Shown: positions 1 through 5,548 of the stretch, piece after piece | Layout: each line of letters opens with the position of its first letter | How positions within the stretch are numbered: the stretch's first letter is position 1 | DNA from: Pirellulales bacterium | Lineage (GTDB): Bacteria; Planctomycetota; Planctomycetia; Pirellulales; JAICIG01 | Assembly (NCBI GenBank): GCA_025924495.1 | Contig: JAICIG010000488.1 | Coordinates: forward strand, 1 to 5,548 | DNA length: 5,548 bases | Direction of reading: 5' to 3' | The notes under the pieces: model-generated | Seen by the model: only the letters and a program-made list of their open reading frames with translations | Databases searched by the model: none | What the model was told of the DNA's origin: nothing | Position numbers and translations under genes: made by a program

Positions 1-1
1 G

Positions 2-496
2 AAATTATACCTGCCGCCGCCGATCTACCGGTCGCTGCTGGAGACGTCGCAAAGCGCCGCTCGAGATTGGAGATATACGACGCAAATGCCCGATCAAGAC
101 TGGTTCGCTCCCGACTTCGACGATAAGTCATGGCGCCAAGGCACGGCGGGCTTTGGCACGCGAATGACTCCCGGTGCGGTCGTCAGAACGGAGTGGAATA
201 CGCCCGACATCTGGTTGCGCCACGAATTTCAGCTTAAGGGAGGCGAACTCAGCGAGCAGGCACAGCTCGTGCTGACGATCCACCACGACGAAGACGCCGA
301 GATCTATCTTAATGGCGTGCTGGCCGCGCGAGTGACCGGCTTTACGACAGATTACGTGCAAACCGGCGTCAGCGACGCAGCACGCGAAGCTTTGCATGCG
401 GGAACGAACGTGATTGCCGTCCACTGCAAGCAGACCGGCGGCGGACAGTATATCGACGTCGGCATCGGCAGCTTGAAGGAACAGTCGGGCAAATAA
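2..496 (+). CDS. C-terminal part of a large secreted enzyme (glycoside-hydrolase-like), jelly-roll carbohydrate-binding-type domain; 5' truncated
   Basis: The frame is open from the first bases of the window to a TAA at 494-496, giving 164 visible residues; the Met codon at 86 lies inside the domain and is not a credible start. The fragment has the pattern of a C-terminal beta-sandwich found on many planctomycete and verrucomicrobial secreted enzymes: W23 followed by YTT, then FDD (39-41) and W44, a GFGT turn (50-53), a W71-L-R strand, the block HHDEDAEIYLNG (94-105), and a final GTNVIAVHC...GGGQYIDVGI region (134-155). From family knowledge, such modules resemble the sugar-binding domain of GH2 enzymes and also end other large exported hydrolases. 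The catalytic part lies outside the window, so the parent enzyme (GH2-type glycosidase or a glutaminase-like protein) cannot be decided. It converges with the kinase fusion gene downstream. Confidence 0.8.
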   Translation, partial: KLYLPPPIYRSLLETSQSAARDWRYTTQMPDQDWFAPDFDDKSWRQGTAGFGTRMTPGAVVRTEWNTPDIWLRHEFQLKGGELSEQAQLVLTIHHDEDAEIYLNGVLAARVTGFTTDYVQTGVSDAAREALHAGTNVIAVHCKQTGGGQYIDVGIGSLKEQSGK

Positions 497-545
497 GCCG
501 CTGGCGGCGCCGATATCGGGCGAGAAAAGCGGCAGCCAGCGCGGC
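497..545. terminator. Imperfect GC-rich inverted repeat between convergent genes, possible bidirectional terminator
   Basis: Directly after the stop codon at 494-496, bases 500-505 (gctggc) can pair with 535-540 (gccagc). The stem can extend by pairing 497-499 with 543-545 if two bases (541-542) are bulged. A second small palindrome, ccgatatcgg at 510-519, lies inside the loop. No T-tract follows on either strand, so this is not a classical intrinsic terminator. The call rests only on the pairing and on the position between two convergent genes. Confidence 0.25.
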
Positions 546-572
546 GACGGCTCGGCGGCTACGTCTGTGAAT

Positions 573-1985
573 TTAACCTGCCATGCCGCCGATCGAGTGG
601 ATTTGCCTACCGCCAAGTCGCTCGGCGATTTCGGCCATCGTGAGCGTCCGCCGCTCTGGATCGGGGATGAGCATTTCGCGGCAGAGGCGCGCAAACGGCT
701 CGGGCAACTGGGCCGCCATCGCCGCGGGATCGACTTCGCGAATCTGCGCGAGAACTTGCAGTATGCTGTCGCCATGGAACGCCTGCCGACCCGTCAGCAT
801 CTCAAACACGATGGCGCCAAGCGCGAAAACGTCGCTGGCTGCGGTGGCGGCACGGCCGTCTGCTTGTTCCGGCGACATGTAGCTGGGCGTGCCGGCTACG
901 CCAATGGGCGCCAGGTCGGTGGTCTCATCCGGATCCGTCGCGGCGACTTCGCGTCGCGCCAACCCGAAATCCAGGATCTTGACCAACCCCTGATTTGTCA
1001 CAAATACATTTGCCGGCTTCAAGTCCCCATGAACGACGCCGCTCGCGTGGGCTGCGTCCATTCCTGCGGCGATCTGACGCATCACGTTGATTGCCTCTTC
1101 TGCCAACAGCGGTCGGTCGGAGATCATCTTTGACAGCGGCCGGCCCGATAAGTTCTCCATCGCGATCACCGGAATTCCATCACTGTCATCAACGGAATAA
1201 ATCGTGCAGACGTTCGGATGGTTCAAAGCAGCCGCGGCTCGAGCTTCGGCTAGAACGGCGGCGGGAGCTAGCGGGCTGTCGGGCTTCATCACCTTGAGAG
1301 CCACGGTCCGCTCGAGCATGGTATCTTGAGCGCGGAAGACCGAGGAAAACGCTCCTTTGCCGATCTGACGCTCGATGCGATAGTGAGAGATCATGCTGCC
1401 CGGTCCTAGCCCGCGCGGCGAATCAAGCGTGGGCTGATCGGGAGTCCAGTTTTCGGCGCATAGACCGCCGGTTTGCAACGCGGCCAGGATGCGAAGCAAT
1501 TCCTCGGTGCGTCTTCCAACGCTGAGGTTGTGCACGACCTGATATTGCAGGACGCCGTTGGGATCGATGATGAACACGCCCCGCAAGGCAACATGCTGGT
1601 TTTCGAGAAACACTCCGTACGAGCGGCAGACGCTCCCCTCGGGATCGCTCGCCAGCGGAAAAGCCAGCCCTGCCAGCCCGCCTTGAGCCCTGGGGGCGGC
1701 GATCCAGCGCAGGTGCGACTCAATGCTGTCGGAACTGACGCCCAACACGTCGCACCCTTGACGGCGAAACTCCTCAATTCGACCGCTAATCGCCGTCAGT
1801 TCCGTCGGGCACACCAGCGAAAAATCGCGCGGATAAAAGACCAGCATCAACCAGCGCCCTCGGTAATCGGCCAGTTTGATGCGATTCGCGTTGAAGCCGG
1901 CGACAGGCGTGCAAAGGAGATCGAAATCGGGGGCGAGACTGCCTACCGAAGCGTTTATAGAAGACATCTGTTCCAGCATAACCAA
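573..1985 (-). CDS. Peroxiredoxin (typical 2-Cys, AhpC/Prx1 type) - Ser/Thr protein kinase fusion protein
   Basis: One uninterrupted frame of 470 codons, ending in TAA at 575-573. Residues about 12-180 are a peroxiredoxin: FYPRDFSLVCPTEL places the peroxidatic Cys59 with P52 and S56 of the PxxxS/TxxC motif, R135 in RGVFIID is the usual active-site Arg, and Cys176 in LCAENW matches the C-terminal resolving Cys of 2-Cys enzymes. Residues about 202-460 are a Hanks-type kinase: Gly loop IGKGAFSSVF (208-217), Lys231 in VALK, likely helix-C Glu247, catalytic loop HGDLKPAN (319-326), DFG (339-341), SPE (371-373), D385 and R446. No signal peptide or membrane segment is seen, so it should be cytosolic, unlike PknB-type receptors. 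The 1985 start is TTG; ATGs at 1979 and 1967 are in frame and equally likely (468 or 464 residues). The expected activities are thiol peroxidase and protein phosphorylation; redox control of the kinase is inference. The substrate is unknown. Confidence 0.93.
   Translation of the reverse strand: MVMLEQMSSINASVGSLAPDFDLLCTPVAGFNANRIKLADYRGRWLMLVFYPRDFSLVCPTELTAISGRIEEFRRQGCDVLGVSSDSIESHLRWIAAPRAQGGLAGLAFPLASDPEGSVCRSYGVFLENQHVALRGVFIIDPNGVLQYQVVHNLSVGRRTEELLRILAALQTGGLCAENWTPDQPTLDSPRGLGPGSMISHYRIERQIGKGAFSSVFRAQDTMLERTVALKVMKPDSPLAPAAVLAEARAAAALNHPNVCTIYSVDDSDGIPVIAMENLSGRPLSKMISDRPLLAEEAINVMRQIAAGMDAAHASGVVHGDLKPANVFVTNQGLVKILDFGLARREVAATDPDETTDLAPIGVAGTPSYMSPEQADGRAATAASDVFALGAIVFEMLTGRQAFHGDSILQVLAQIREVDPAAMAAQLPEPFARLCREMLIPDPERRTLTMAEIAERLGGRQIHSIGGMAG
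1392..1407 (-). promoter_or_regulatory. Possible internal ribosome binding site and ATG at the kinase boundary
   Basis: On the minus strand, AGGA (complement of 1404-1407) lies nine bases before an in-frame ATG at 1394-1392, which is Met198 of the fusion. That Met begins MISHYRIERQIG, which is where free-standing bacterial kinases of this type often begin. Translation from it would give a free 273-residue kinase. The motif is short and may be chance or a remnant of a once separate kinase gene. Confidence 0.3.
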
Positions 1986-2083
1986 ACCGGTTTTCGCCGC
2001 AAAGGTCCTGAGCGGTGGCTGGAGCGCTCGCAGTCGTTGTTACAGACACGAAATTGCCGCGGATACGCGAGCGGCGCCCCAAT

Positions 2084-2113
2084 TTGCCTTCCGTCTATCT
2101 AGCGGTCTAGAAT
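2084..2113 (+). promoter_or_regulatory. Candidate sigma70-like promoter for the 2153 gene
   Basis: A -35-like TTGCCT (2084-2089, 4 of 6 consensus bases) and a -10-like TAGAAT (2108-2113, 5 of 6) are separated by 18 bp. A start near 2120 would leave a leader of roughly 30 nt that includes the strong Shine-Dalgarno site. It lies in the divergent region between the kinase fusion and the secreted-protein gene. This was judged by eye only. Confidence 0.35.
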
Positions 2114-2121
2114 CTGATTCT
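2109..2121. repeat. Short palindrome agaatc-t-gattct overlapping the candidate -10 element
   Basis: Bases 2109-2114 (agaatc) and 2116-2121 (gattct) are perfect inverted repeats around a single central base. They overlap the putative -10 box and the expected transcription start. The layout would suit a small dimeric repressor's operator, but with 6-bp arms chance occurrence is quite possible. Confidence 0.3.
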
Positions 2122-2139
2122 CGTTTGCGACATCACTTC

Positions 2140-2147
2140 AAGGAGGT
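2140..2147 (+). promoter_or_regulatory. Strong Shine-Dalgarno site for the 2153 gene
   Basis: The string aaggaggt is a full match to the anti-Shine-Dalgarno complement and ends five bases before the ATG at 2153. It fixes that start and stands out, because the other plus-strand starts in the window (2801 and 4020) have no recognisable site. Confidence 0.85.
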
Positions 2148-2152
2148 TCGCA

Positions 2153-2764
2153 ATGCTTCGCACTCTACTTTTGACCGTCATTTTCGTCGCCGCGCTCGCA
2201 TTTGCTGGTTACGGACAAGTGGACGATCAGGCTGCGCCGCCTCGCGAGCCGACCGTTGCTTCGATTCCCCCGAAGGCCGCAGGACTGCCTCACGATGTCC
2301 CGCCTGAACACGCAGTCGCCTCGGTGGGCGATGGCCAATTGCCGTTGCTGCGATTCTCGTTCACGTCGACGCAACGGCAGGTCATGGCAAAGATCGAGGT
2401 CGACGACGAAGTCTCCGAAGAATGGATTCTCAGGACCGTCCCCGTCGGAAGCGTTACCAGCACGTGGACGAACCTGACTACGGTCCGGGCCTATGAGAAC
2501 GGCCAGGAGCTCGCGGCAGGCCAACTAACGAAGAAGCTCGCCAAGCCCAAGCACGTGTTGATTGCAACCAAAAAGCCCGACCCTTTTTACATGGACATTA
2601 TCAAAGATGAAGTTATCGTACTCATTATGCCTTCGCTGCCGGACACGCCTCAGTTCGGCGCCATGGTCGCTCCCGCCATGGGTATGCCGGGTATGCAACC
2701 TTTGCCTGTGCTGGAAGAAGCAATTCAACCGCCTGAAGTGCGCCCGGCGCCGCGTCGGCCGTAA
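2153..2764 (+). CDS. Small exported protein of unknown function, proline-rich C-terminus
   Basis: 203 residues from ATG to TAA (2762-2764), with the start fixed by a perfect Shine-Dalgarno site. Residues 1 to about 21 form a Sec signal peptide: R3, then a hydrophobic core LLLTVIFVAALAFA, and a small-residue cleavage region near AFA/GYG. The mature part starts with a Pro/Ala-rich stretch (about 25-52), continues with a mixed beta-like region (about 60-160) containing VRAYENGQEL and DPFYMDIIKDEVIVLIMP, and ends in a Met/Pro-rich tail (170-203, including PAMGMPGMQP). It has no cysteine, no second membrane helix and no catalytic motif. The middle part resembles, from memory, a loose type of secreted planctomycete protein in which a 'parameter/key' phrase is followed by a VLVLP-like strand; no database name can be given. 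It is 36 nt upstream of an exported SGNH hydrolase and probably shares its transcript. Confidence 0.85.
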   Translation: MLRTLLLTVIFVAALAFAGYGQVDDQAAPPREPTVASIPPKAAGLPHDVPPEHAVASVGDGQLPLLRFSFTSTQRQVMAKIEVDDEVSEEWILRTVPVGSVTSTWTNLTTVRAYENGQELAAGQLTKKLAKPKHVLIATKKPDPFYMDIIKDEVIVLIMPSLPDTPQFGAMVAPAMGMPGMQPLPVLEEAIQPPEVRPAPRRP

Positions 2765-2800
2765 TCGCAATTGCATCCTACTTTCACCCTCTAATGCGCC

Positions 2801-3769
2801 ATGAGAACCACCGCCACGTTCCGCCGCTTTTGCTCATTGCTCCTGCTGCTTCCGGCCCTGCTTCCCCGCCCTGCGCTTGCTGCGGAAACGCCGGCCGAGT
2901 TGCTCAAACAATCGAAGCGGATCGTGTTTCTGGGGGACAGCATCACGGCCGCCGGCCAGTACGTGGCGGATTATGATGCTTGGCTGGAGACGCAAAGACT
3001 CCCTTCGAAGCCGACTGTGATCGACGCAGGTTTGCCAAGCGAAACGGTCTCCGGTTTGAGCGAAGAGGGACATGCGGGCGGAAAATTCCCGAGGCCCGAC
3101 CTGGCGGAGCGATTAGCCCGGGTATTGGCGATTACGAAGCCCGATCTGGTGATTGCCTGCTACGGCATCAACTGCGGCATCTACGAGCCGTTCGACGAGC
3201 AGCGATTCGCCCGCTACCGGCAAGGCGTCGAGCGGCTAAAAAAAGCAGTGGAAGGCGCCGACGCCAGGTTCATCTTTATGACACCCGCTTTTTACGACGA
3301 TCAGCGCGCGCCGAAGCCGTTTTCCTATAATCAGGTGCTCCACCGCTACAGCGATTGGTTGCTCGCGCAGCGCAAGGCGGGCTGGCGAGTCATCGATCTG
3401 CATGGGCCCATGACAAAAGAAGTCGCACGGCGACGCGAAAACGATCCGGACTTCACCTTCCAGCCCGACGGCGTTCATCCGAACGACGCGGGACATTGGT
3501 TTGTGGCTCGACAGTTGATTCGTTACTTCGGCGACGAGGAGTCGGCGAAAGCCAATACTCCCCAAGCCATGCTTGTCGCACGCCAGGCCCCGCCCGAGTT
3601 ACTTTCACTGGTGCAGCAACGAGTGAACGTGTTGCGCGACGCTTACGTTGCCGCAGCCGGGCACAAACGCCCAGGAGTGGCCGCCGGGGCGCCTATTTCC
3701 GAGGCGGAGCAAAAGGCCGCTGACTTGACGGCGAAAATCAGAGCCCTGCCTCGCTCGGCGGCAAGGTAA
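2801..3769 (+). CDS. Exported SGNH/GDSL-family hydrolase (esterase-type)
   Basis: 322 residues from ATG to TAA (3767-3769). A signal peptide covers residues 1 to about 27: basic RTTATFRR, a run of leucines, and an ALA/A cleavage site. The four SGNH blocks are present: block I FLGDSIT (43-49) with nucleophile Ser47, block II Gly77 in DAGLPSET, block III YGIN (121-124) with Asn124, and block V DGVHPN (223-228) with Asp223 and His226. This supports an O-acyl ester hydrolase acting outside the cytoplasm, perhaps removing acetyl or other acyl groups from polysaccharides; the substrate cannot be read from the sequence. Block III reads GINC where relatives usually have GxND, and Cys120 and Cys125 flank it. 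Residues about 245-322 form a helical, Ala/Gln-rich C-terminal extension beyond the catalytic fold. No Shine-Dalgarno site precedes the start; the 36-nt gap from the preceding gene suggests co-transcription. Confidence 0.9.
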   Translation: MRTTATFRRFCSLLLLLPALLPRPALAAETPAELLKQSKRIVFLGDSITAAGQYVADYDAWLETQRLPSKPTVIDAGLPSETVSGLSEEGHAGGKFPRPDLAERLARVLAITKPDLVIACYGINCGIYEPFDEQRFARYRQGVERLKKAVEGADARFIFMTPAFYDDQRAPKPFSYNQVLHRYSDWLLAQRKAGWRVIDLHGPMTKEVARRRENDPDFTFQPDGVHPNDAGHWFVARQLIRYFGDEESAKANTPQAMLVARQAPPELLSLVQQRVNVLRDAYVAAAGHKRPGVAAGAPISEAEQKAADLTAKIRALPRSAAR

Positions 3770-4019
3770 ATCTGCATCCACTCGGACGCGCTCGCTCCCC
3801 GCGCAGTTTAGTGTGCGATCCAGCACGCTTTGTGCGCCAATTCAGCCTGCTTTATCCATCGACGCCGCGCGCTTGTGCGCACTCTGGCCGTAAATTCGCG
3901 ACTCAATTGCCGAAATGAGATTCGGCACGACATGTGCTTTGGCGCTTAAGACTAAGAAGCAGCAATGAGCGGCAAGCTTTTGGATTTCAAGTCGCCGTAA
4001 ACTCCATCCGTTGATCGCC
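3770..4019. other. 250-bp intergenic region with no convincing gene
   Basis: This stretch separates the SGNH hydrolase from the UspA-GspE fusion. It contains the hairpin at 3908-3927 and three loosely spaced copies of tgtgcg (3812-3817, 3831-3836, 3874-3879). No Shine-Dalgarno site precedes the ATG at 4020, and no convincing -35/-10 pair was found. It should hold the terminator of the upstream pair and the promoter of the downstream gene, but neither can be placed. Confidence 0.5.
3908..3927. repeat. Perfect 7-bp hairpin upstream of the UspA-GspE gene
   Basis: tgccgaa (3908-3914) and ttcggca (3921-3927) are exact reverse complements around the six-base loop atgaga. No T-run follows, so it is not a standard terminator. 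It lies 92 bp before the ATG at 4020 and could be an operator, a leader structure, or part of the 3' end of the upstream transcript. Confidence 0.45.
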
Positions 4020-5548
4020 ATGAATGCCTCCAAATCGACGATCTTGTTCCCGACCGATTATTCCGCATGCAGCCGGGCGGCGCTGAAGAAAGCAATCGAG
4101 CTAGCGCGTGCGACCCATGCTCGATTATTAGCCGCCTACGTGGCGCCGCCCGACGTCGGCTATGAAGGCATTCCGCCATCGAGTGCCGACCAAGGAAACC
4201 CGCAGGACGGTTTTCGCCTGCAGTCGCTCGTCGAGAGCCTGATGGGCGACGCGCCGGTTGAATACGAGCATCGCATGCTGGTCGGCGATCCGGTTTCCGA
4301 AATCCTTGAATTGGCGAAGCGCGAGTCGGCCTCGCTAATTGTGATGGGTACGACGGGCCGCACGGGGCTGCGCAGACTGCTCTTGGGAAGCGTCGCGGAA
4401 GAGGTCGTGCGCCGAGCCTCGTGTCCTGTGCTTACCTTGTCTCAAACTGCCGCCGGACCGGTCGCGGCCACAGAACCGAGCGACGCGGCAGTCAAGGCGG
4501 AAAGCGCCGCGCCGCAAGTCGAACGCGAAGCTAAGGAGGAGCAGGTCGAGACCGCGCCACAACCGCCGAACCCGGCAATCGATCTGCTCACTCGGGCGGC
4601 GACCGCCCGCGCGACCGACATCCACATCGATCCTGCCGGCGAAGAATATGAAGTCCGCTTCCGCATCGATGGACGGCTGCGGCACGCCTGCCGGCTGAGC
4701 AAACGCGTGGGACATTCGCTATTAACGCAATTCAAAATTCTCGGCAACCTGGACATCGCCGATCCTTTTCACGGGCAAGAGGGGCGACTGCGATTGCCCG
4801 CGGCGCTTGCGTCCTACGAGGTGCGCATCGCAGCGATGCCGGTCGTGGGGGGCGAAGCCGTTTCACTGCGATTGCTCGACCGGCACCGCTTGCTGCGCCC
4901 ATTGGGCGAACTCGGGTTATCGCCGAGTTCGTTGGAACTAGTGAACAAGATGTTGCAGTTAGGCGCCGGACTCGTCGTCACGGCGGGCCCCAGCGGCTCG
5001 GGCAAGACCACCACCGTGTACTCCATGTTGCACGCCTTGGATGACGGCCTGAAGAATATCGTCTCGATCGAAGATCCCGTCGAATATCACGTTCCGAGCT
5101 TTCGCCAGATCAACGTCGACCTGCGGCACAAGATTACGATGGCCAGCGGGCTTCGCACCATGTTGCGGCTTGACCCCGATATCGTGCTGGTCGGAGAAAT
5201 ACGCGATCCGGACGCGGCCGAAATTGCGATGCGCGCCGCCAGTTCGGGCAAGTACGTATTCACGACCTTCCACACCCGCGATGTGGCCTCGATGGTGACG
5301 GCGTTCCGCGACTTATCGATTGACAATCGATCGCTAGCTGGGAATCTGACAGGCATCATCTCGCAGCGGCTTGTACGACGAATTTGCCCGGAGTGCTGCC
5401 GCAGCGAGCCGCCTTCCAAAGCGGAAATGGATTTGTTCAGGGCCAATTCCATCGAACCGCCTCGCGCGGTCGTTCGTGCGGTCGGCTGTCCTCATTGCCA
5501 TGGGATGGGCTACCGCGATCGCGTCGGCGTTTTTGAAGTCGTGCTGCC
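4020..5548 (+). CDS. UspA universal-stress domain fused to a GspE/PilB-type secretion ATPase; 3' truncated
   Basis: The frame is open from ATG 4020 to the window edge (509 codons plus two bases). An in-frame TGA at 3966-3968 and the lack of another ATG support this start, although TTG at 4011 is possible. Residues about 5-140 are a UspA domain: ILFPTDYS at the start and the ATP-binding G-x2-G-x9-G-S motif at G110, G113, G123, S124. Residues 141-185 are an Ala/Pro/Glu-rich linker. A GspE/PilB core follows: N2 domain (about 185-287, with ATDIHID and VRFRIDG), Walker A GPSGSGKTT (323-331), Asp box IEDPVE (350-355), Walker B IVLVGEIRD (388-396), and His box TTFHT with His418. Two CxxC pairs (C456/C459 and C490/C493) form the usual zinc site. 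Such hexameric ATPases power type II secretion or type IV pilus assembly at the inner membrane. About 40-60 residues are probably missing. The usual N1 domain is absent, and its place is taken by UspA. Confidence 0.93.
   Translation, partial: MNASKSTILFPTDYSACSRAALKKAIELARATHARLLAAYVAPPDVGYEGIPPSSADQGNPQDGFRLQSLVESLMGDAPVEYEHRMLVGDPVSEILELAKRESASLIVMGTTGRTGLRRLLLGSVAEEVVRRASCPVLTLSQTAAGPVAATEPSDAAVKAESAAPQVEREAKEEQVETAPQPPNPAIDLLTRAATARATDIHIDPAGEEYEVRFRIDGRLRHACRLSKRVGHSLLTQFKILGNLDIADPFHGQEGRLRLPAALASYEVRIAAMPVVGGEAVSLRLLDRHRLLRPLGELGLSPSSLELVNKMLQLGAGLVVTAGPSGSGKTTTVYSMLHALDDGLKNIVSIEDPVEYHVPSFRQINVDLRHKITMASGLRTMLRLDPDIVLVGEIRDPDAAEIAMRAASSGKYVFTTFHTRDVASMVTAFRDLSIDNRSLAGNLTGIISQRLVRRICPECCRSEPPSKAEMDLFRANSIEPPRAVVRAVGCPHCHGMGYRDRVGVFEVVL

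Noticed and set aside
128..775. 215-codon minus-strand open frame across the end of gene 1 and the kinase terminus
   Set aside because: It runs antisense to the jelly-roll domain and out of frame with the kinase end; the Arg/Ser/Ala-rich translation is typical of a shadow frame.
567..1133. 188-codon plus-strand open frame opposite the kinase domain
   Set aside because: Antisense to conserved kinase motifs (DFG, HGD, SPE); no start signal and no recognisable protein.
1392..1440. Idea that peroxiredoxin and kinase are two genes joined by a sequencing error
   Set aside because: Both domains and the linker are in one frame with no stop, and neither domain shows lost motifs or abrupt frame change at the junction. 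A base error would be expected to break the frame, not create a clean fusion.
1473..2102. 209-codon plus-strand open frame opposite the peroxiredoxin half
   Set aside because: It lies fully antisense to a well-supported domain, and its translation shows no recognisable motif or fold pattern; it is a by-product of GC-rich coding sequence.
3812..3879. Three copies of tgtgcg as a possible repeat array
   Set aside because: Six-base units with irregular spacing (13 and 37 bases between copies) in GC-rich DNA are expected by chance; no CRISPR-like or iteron-like regularity.
3842..4033. 63-codon minus-strand open frame in the intergenic gap
   Set aside because: It overlaps the start of the UspA-GspE gene, has no Shine-Dalgarno site, and shows no recognisable features; kept as non-coding.
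4440..4575. Idea that the UspA and GspE parts are separate overlapping genes
   Set aside because: The linker is open and in frame with no Met codon and no ribosome site near the start of the ATPase part, so separate initiation there is unlikely.

Overview
The window looks like chromosomal DNA of a planctomycete, probably from the Pirellulales side of the phylum. This is inferred from gene style: secreted enzymes with an 'HHDEDAEIYLNG' jelly-roll module, a planctomycete-type SGNH hydrolase, a small secreted protein of the kind common in that phylum, abundant Ser/Thr kinases, moderately high GC, and mostly weak or absent Shine-Dalgarno sites. No RNA gene, CRISPR array, insertion sequence or attachment site was found.

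Layout. (1) Positions 2-496, plus strand: the C-terminal end of a large secreted enzyme, cut by the left edge. (2) Positions 573-1985, minus strand: a single reading frame that joins a typical 2-Cys peroxiredoxin (AhpC/Prx1 type) to a Hanks-type Ser/Thr protein kinase; it converges on gene 1 with 76 bp between them. (3) A divergent intergenic region (1986-2152) holds a plausible sigma70-like promoter overlapping a short palindrome, and a perfect Shine-Dalgarno site. (4) Positions 2153-2764, plus: a small exported protein of unknown function. (5) Positions 2801-3769, plus: an exported SGNH/GDSL hydrolase, 36 nt downstream and probably co-transcribed with gene 4. (6) A 250-bp gap with one perfect hairpin. 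(7) Positions 4020-5548, plus, open at the right edge: a universal stress protein (UspA) domain fused through an Ala/Pro/Glu-rich linker to a GspE/PilB-type secretion ATPase. It has intact Walker A, Asp box, Walker B, His box and a tetracysteine zinc site.

The most interesting content is the pair of fusions. In one, a peroxide-reacting domain is joined covalently to a kinase. In the other, an ATP-binding stress domain sits where GspE/PilB ATPases normally carry their N1 regulatory/docking domain. Both suggest direct coupling of a stress or redox input to a phosphotransfer or motor output. That functional reading is inference; the domain architectures themselves are read directly from the sequence. 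The secreted enzymes on either side fit a polymer-degrading heterotroph, but nothing here shows that they work with the two fusion proteins.
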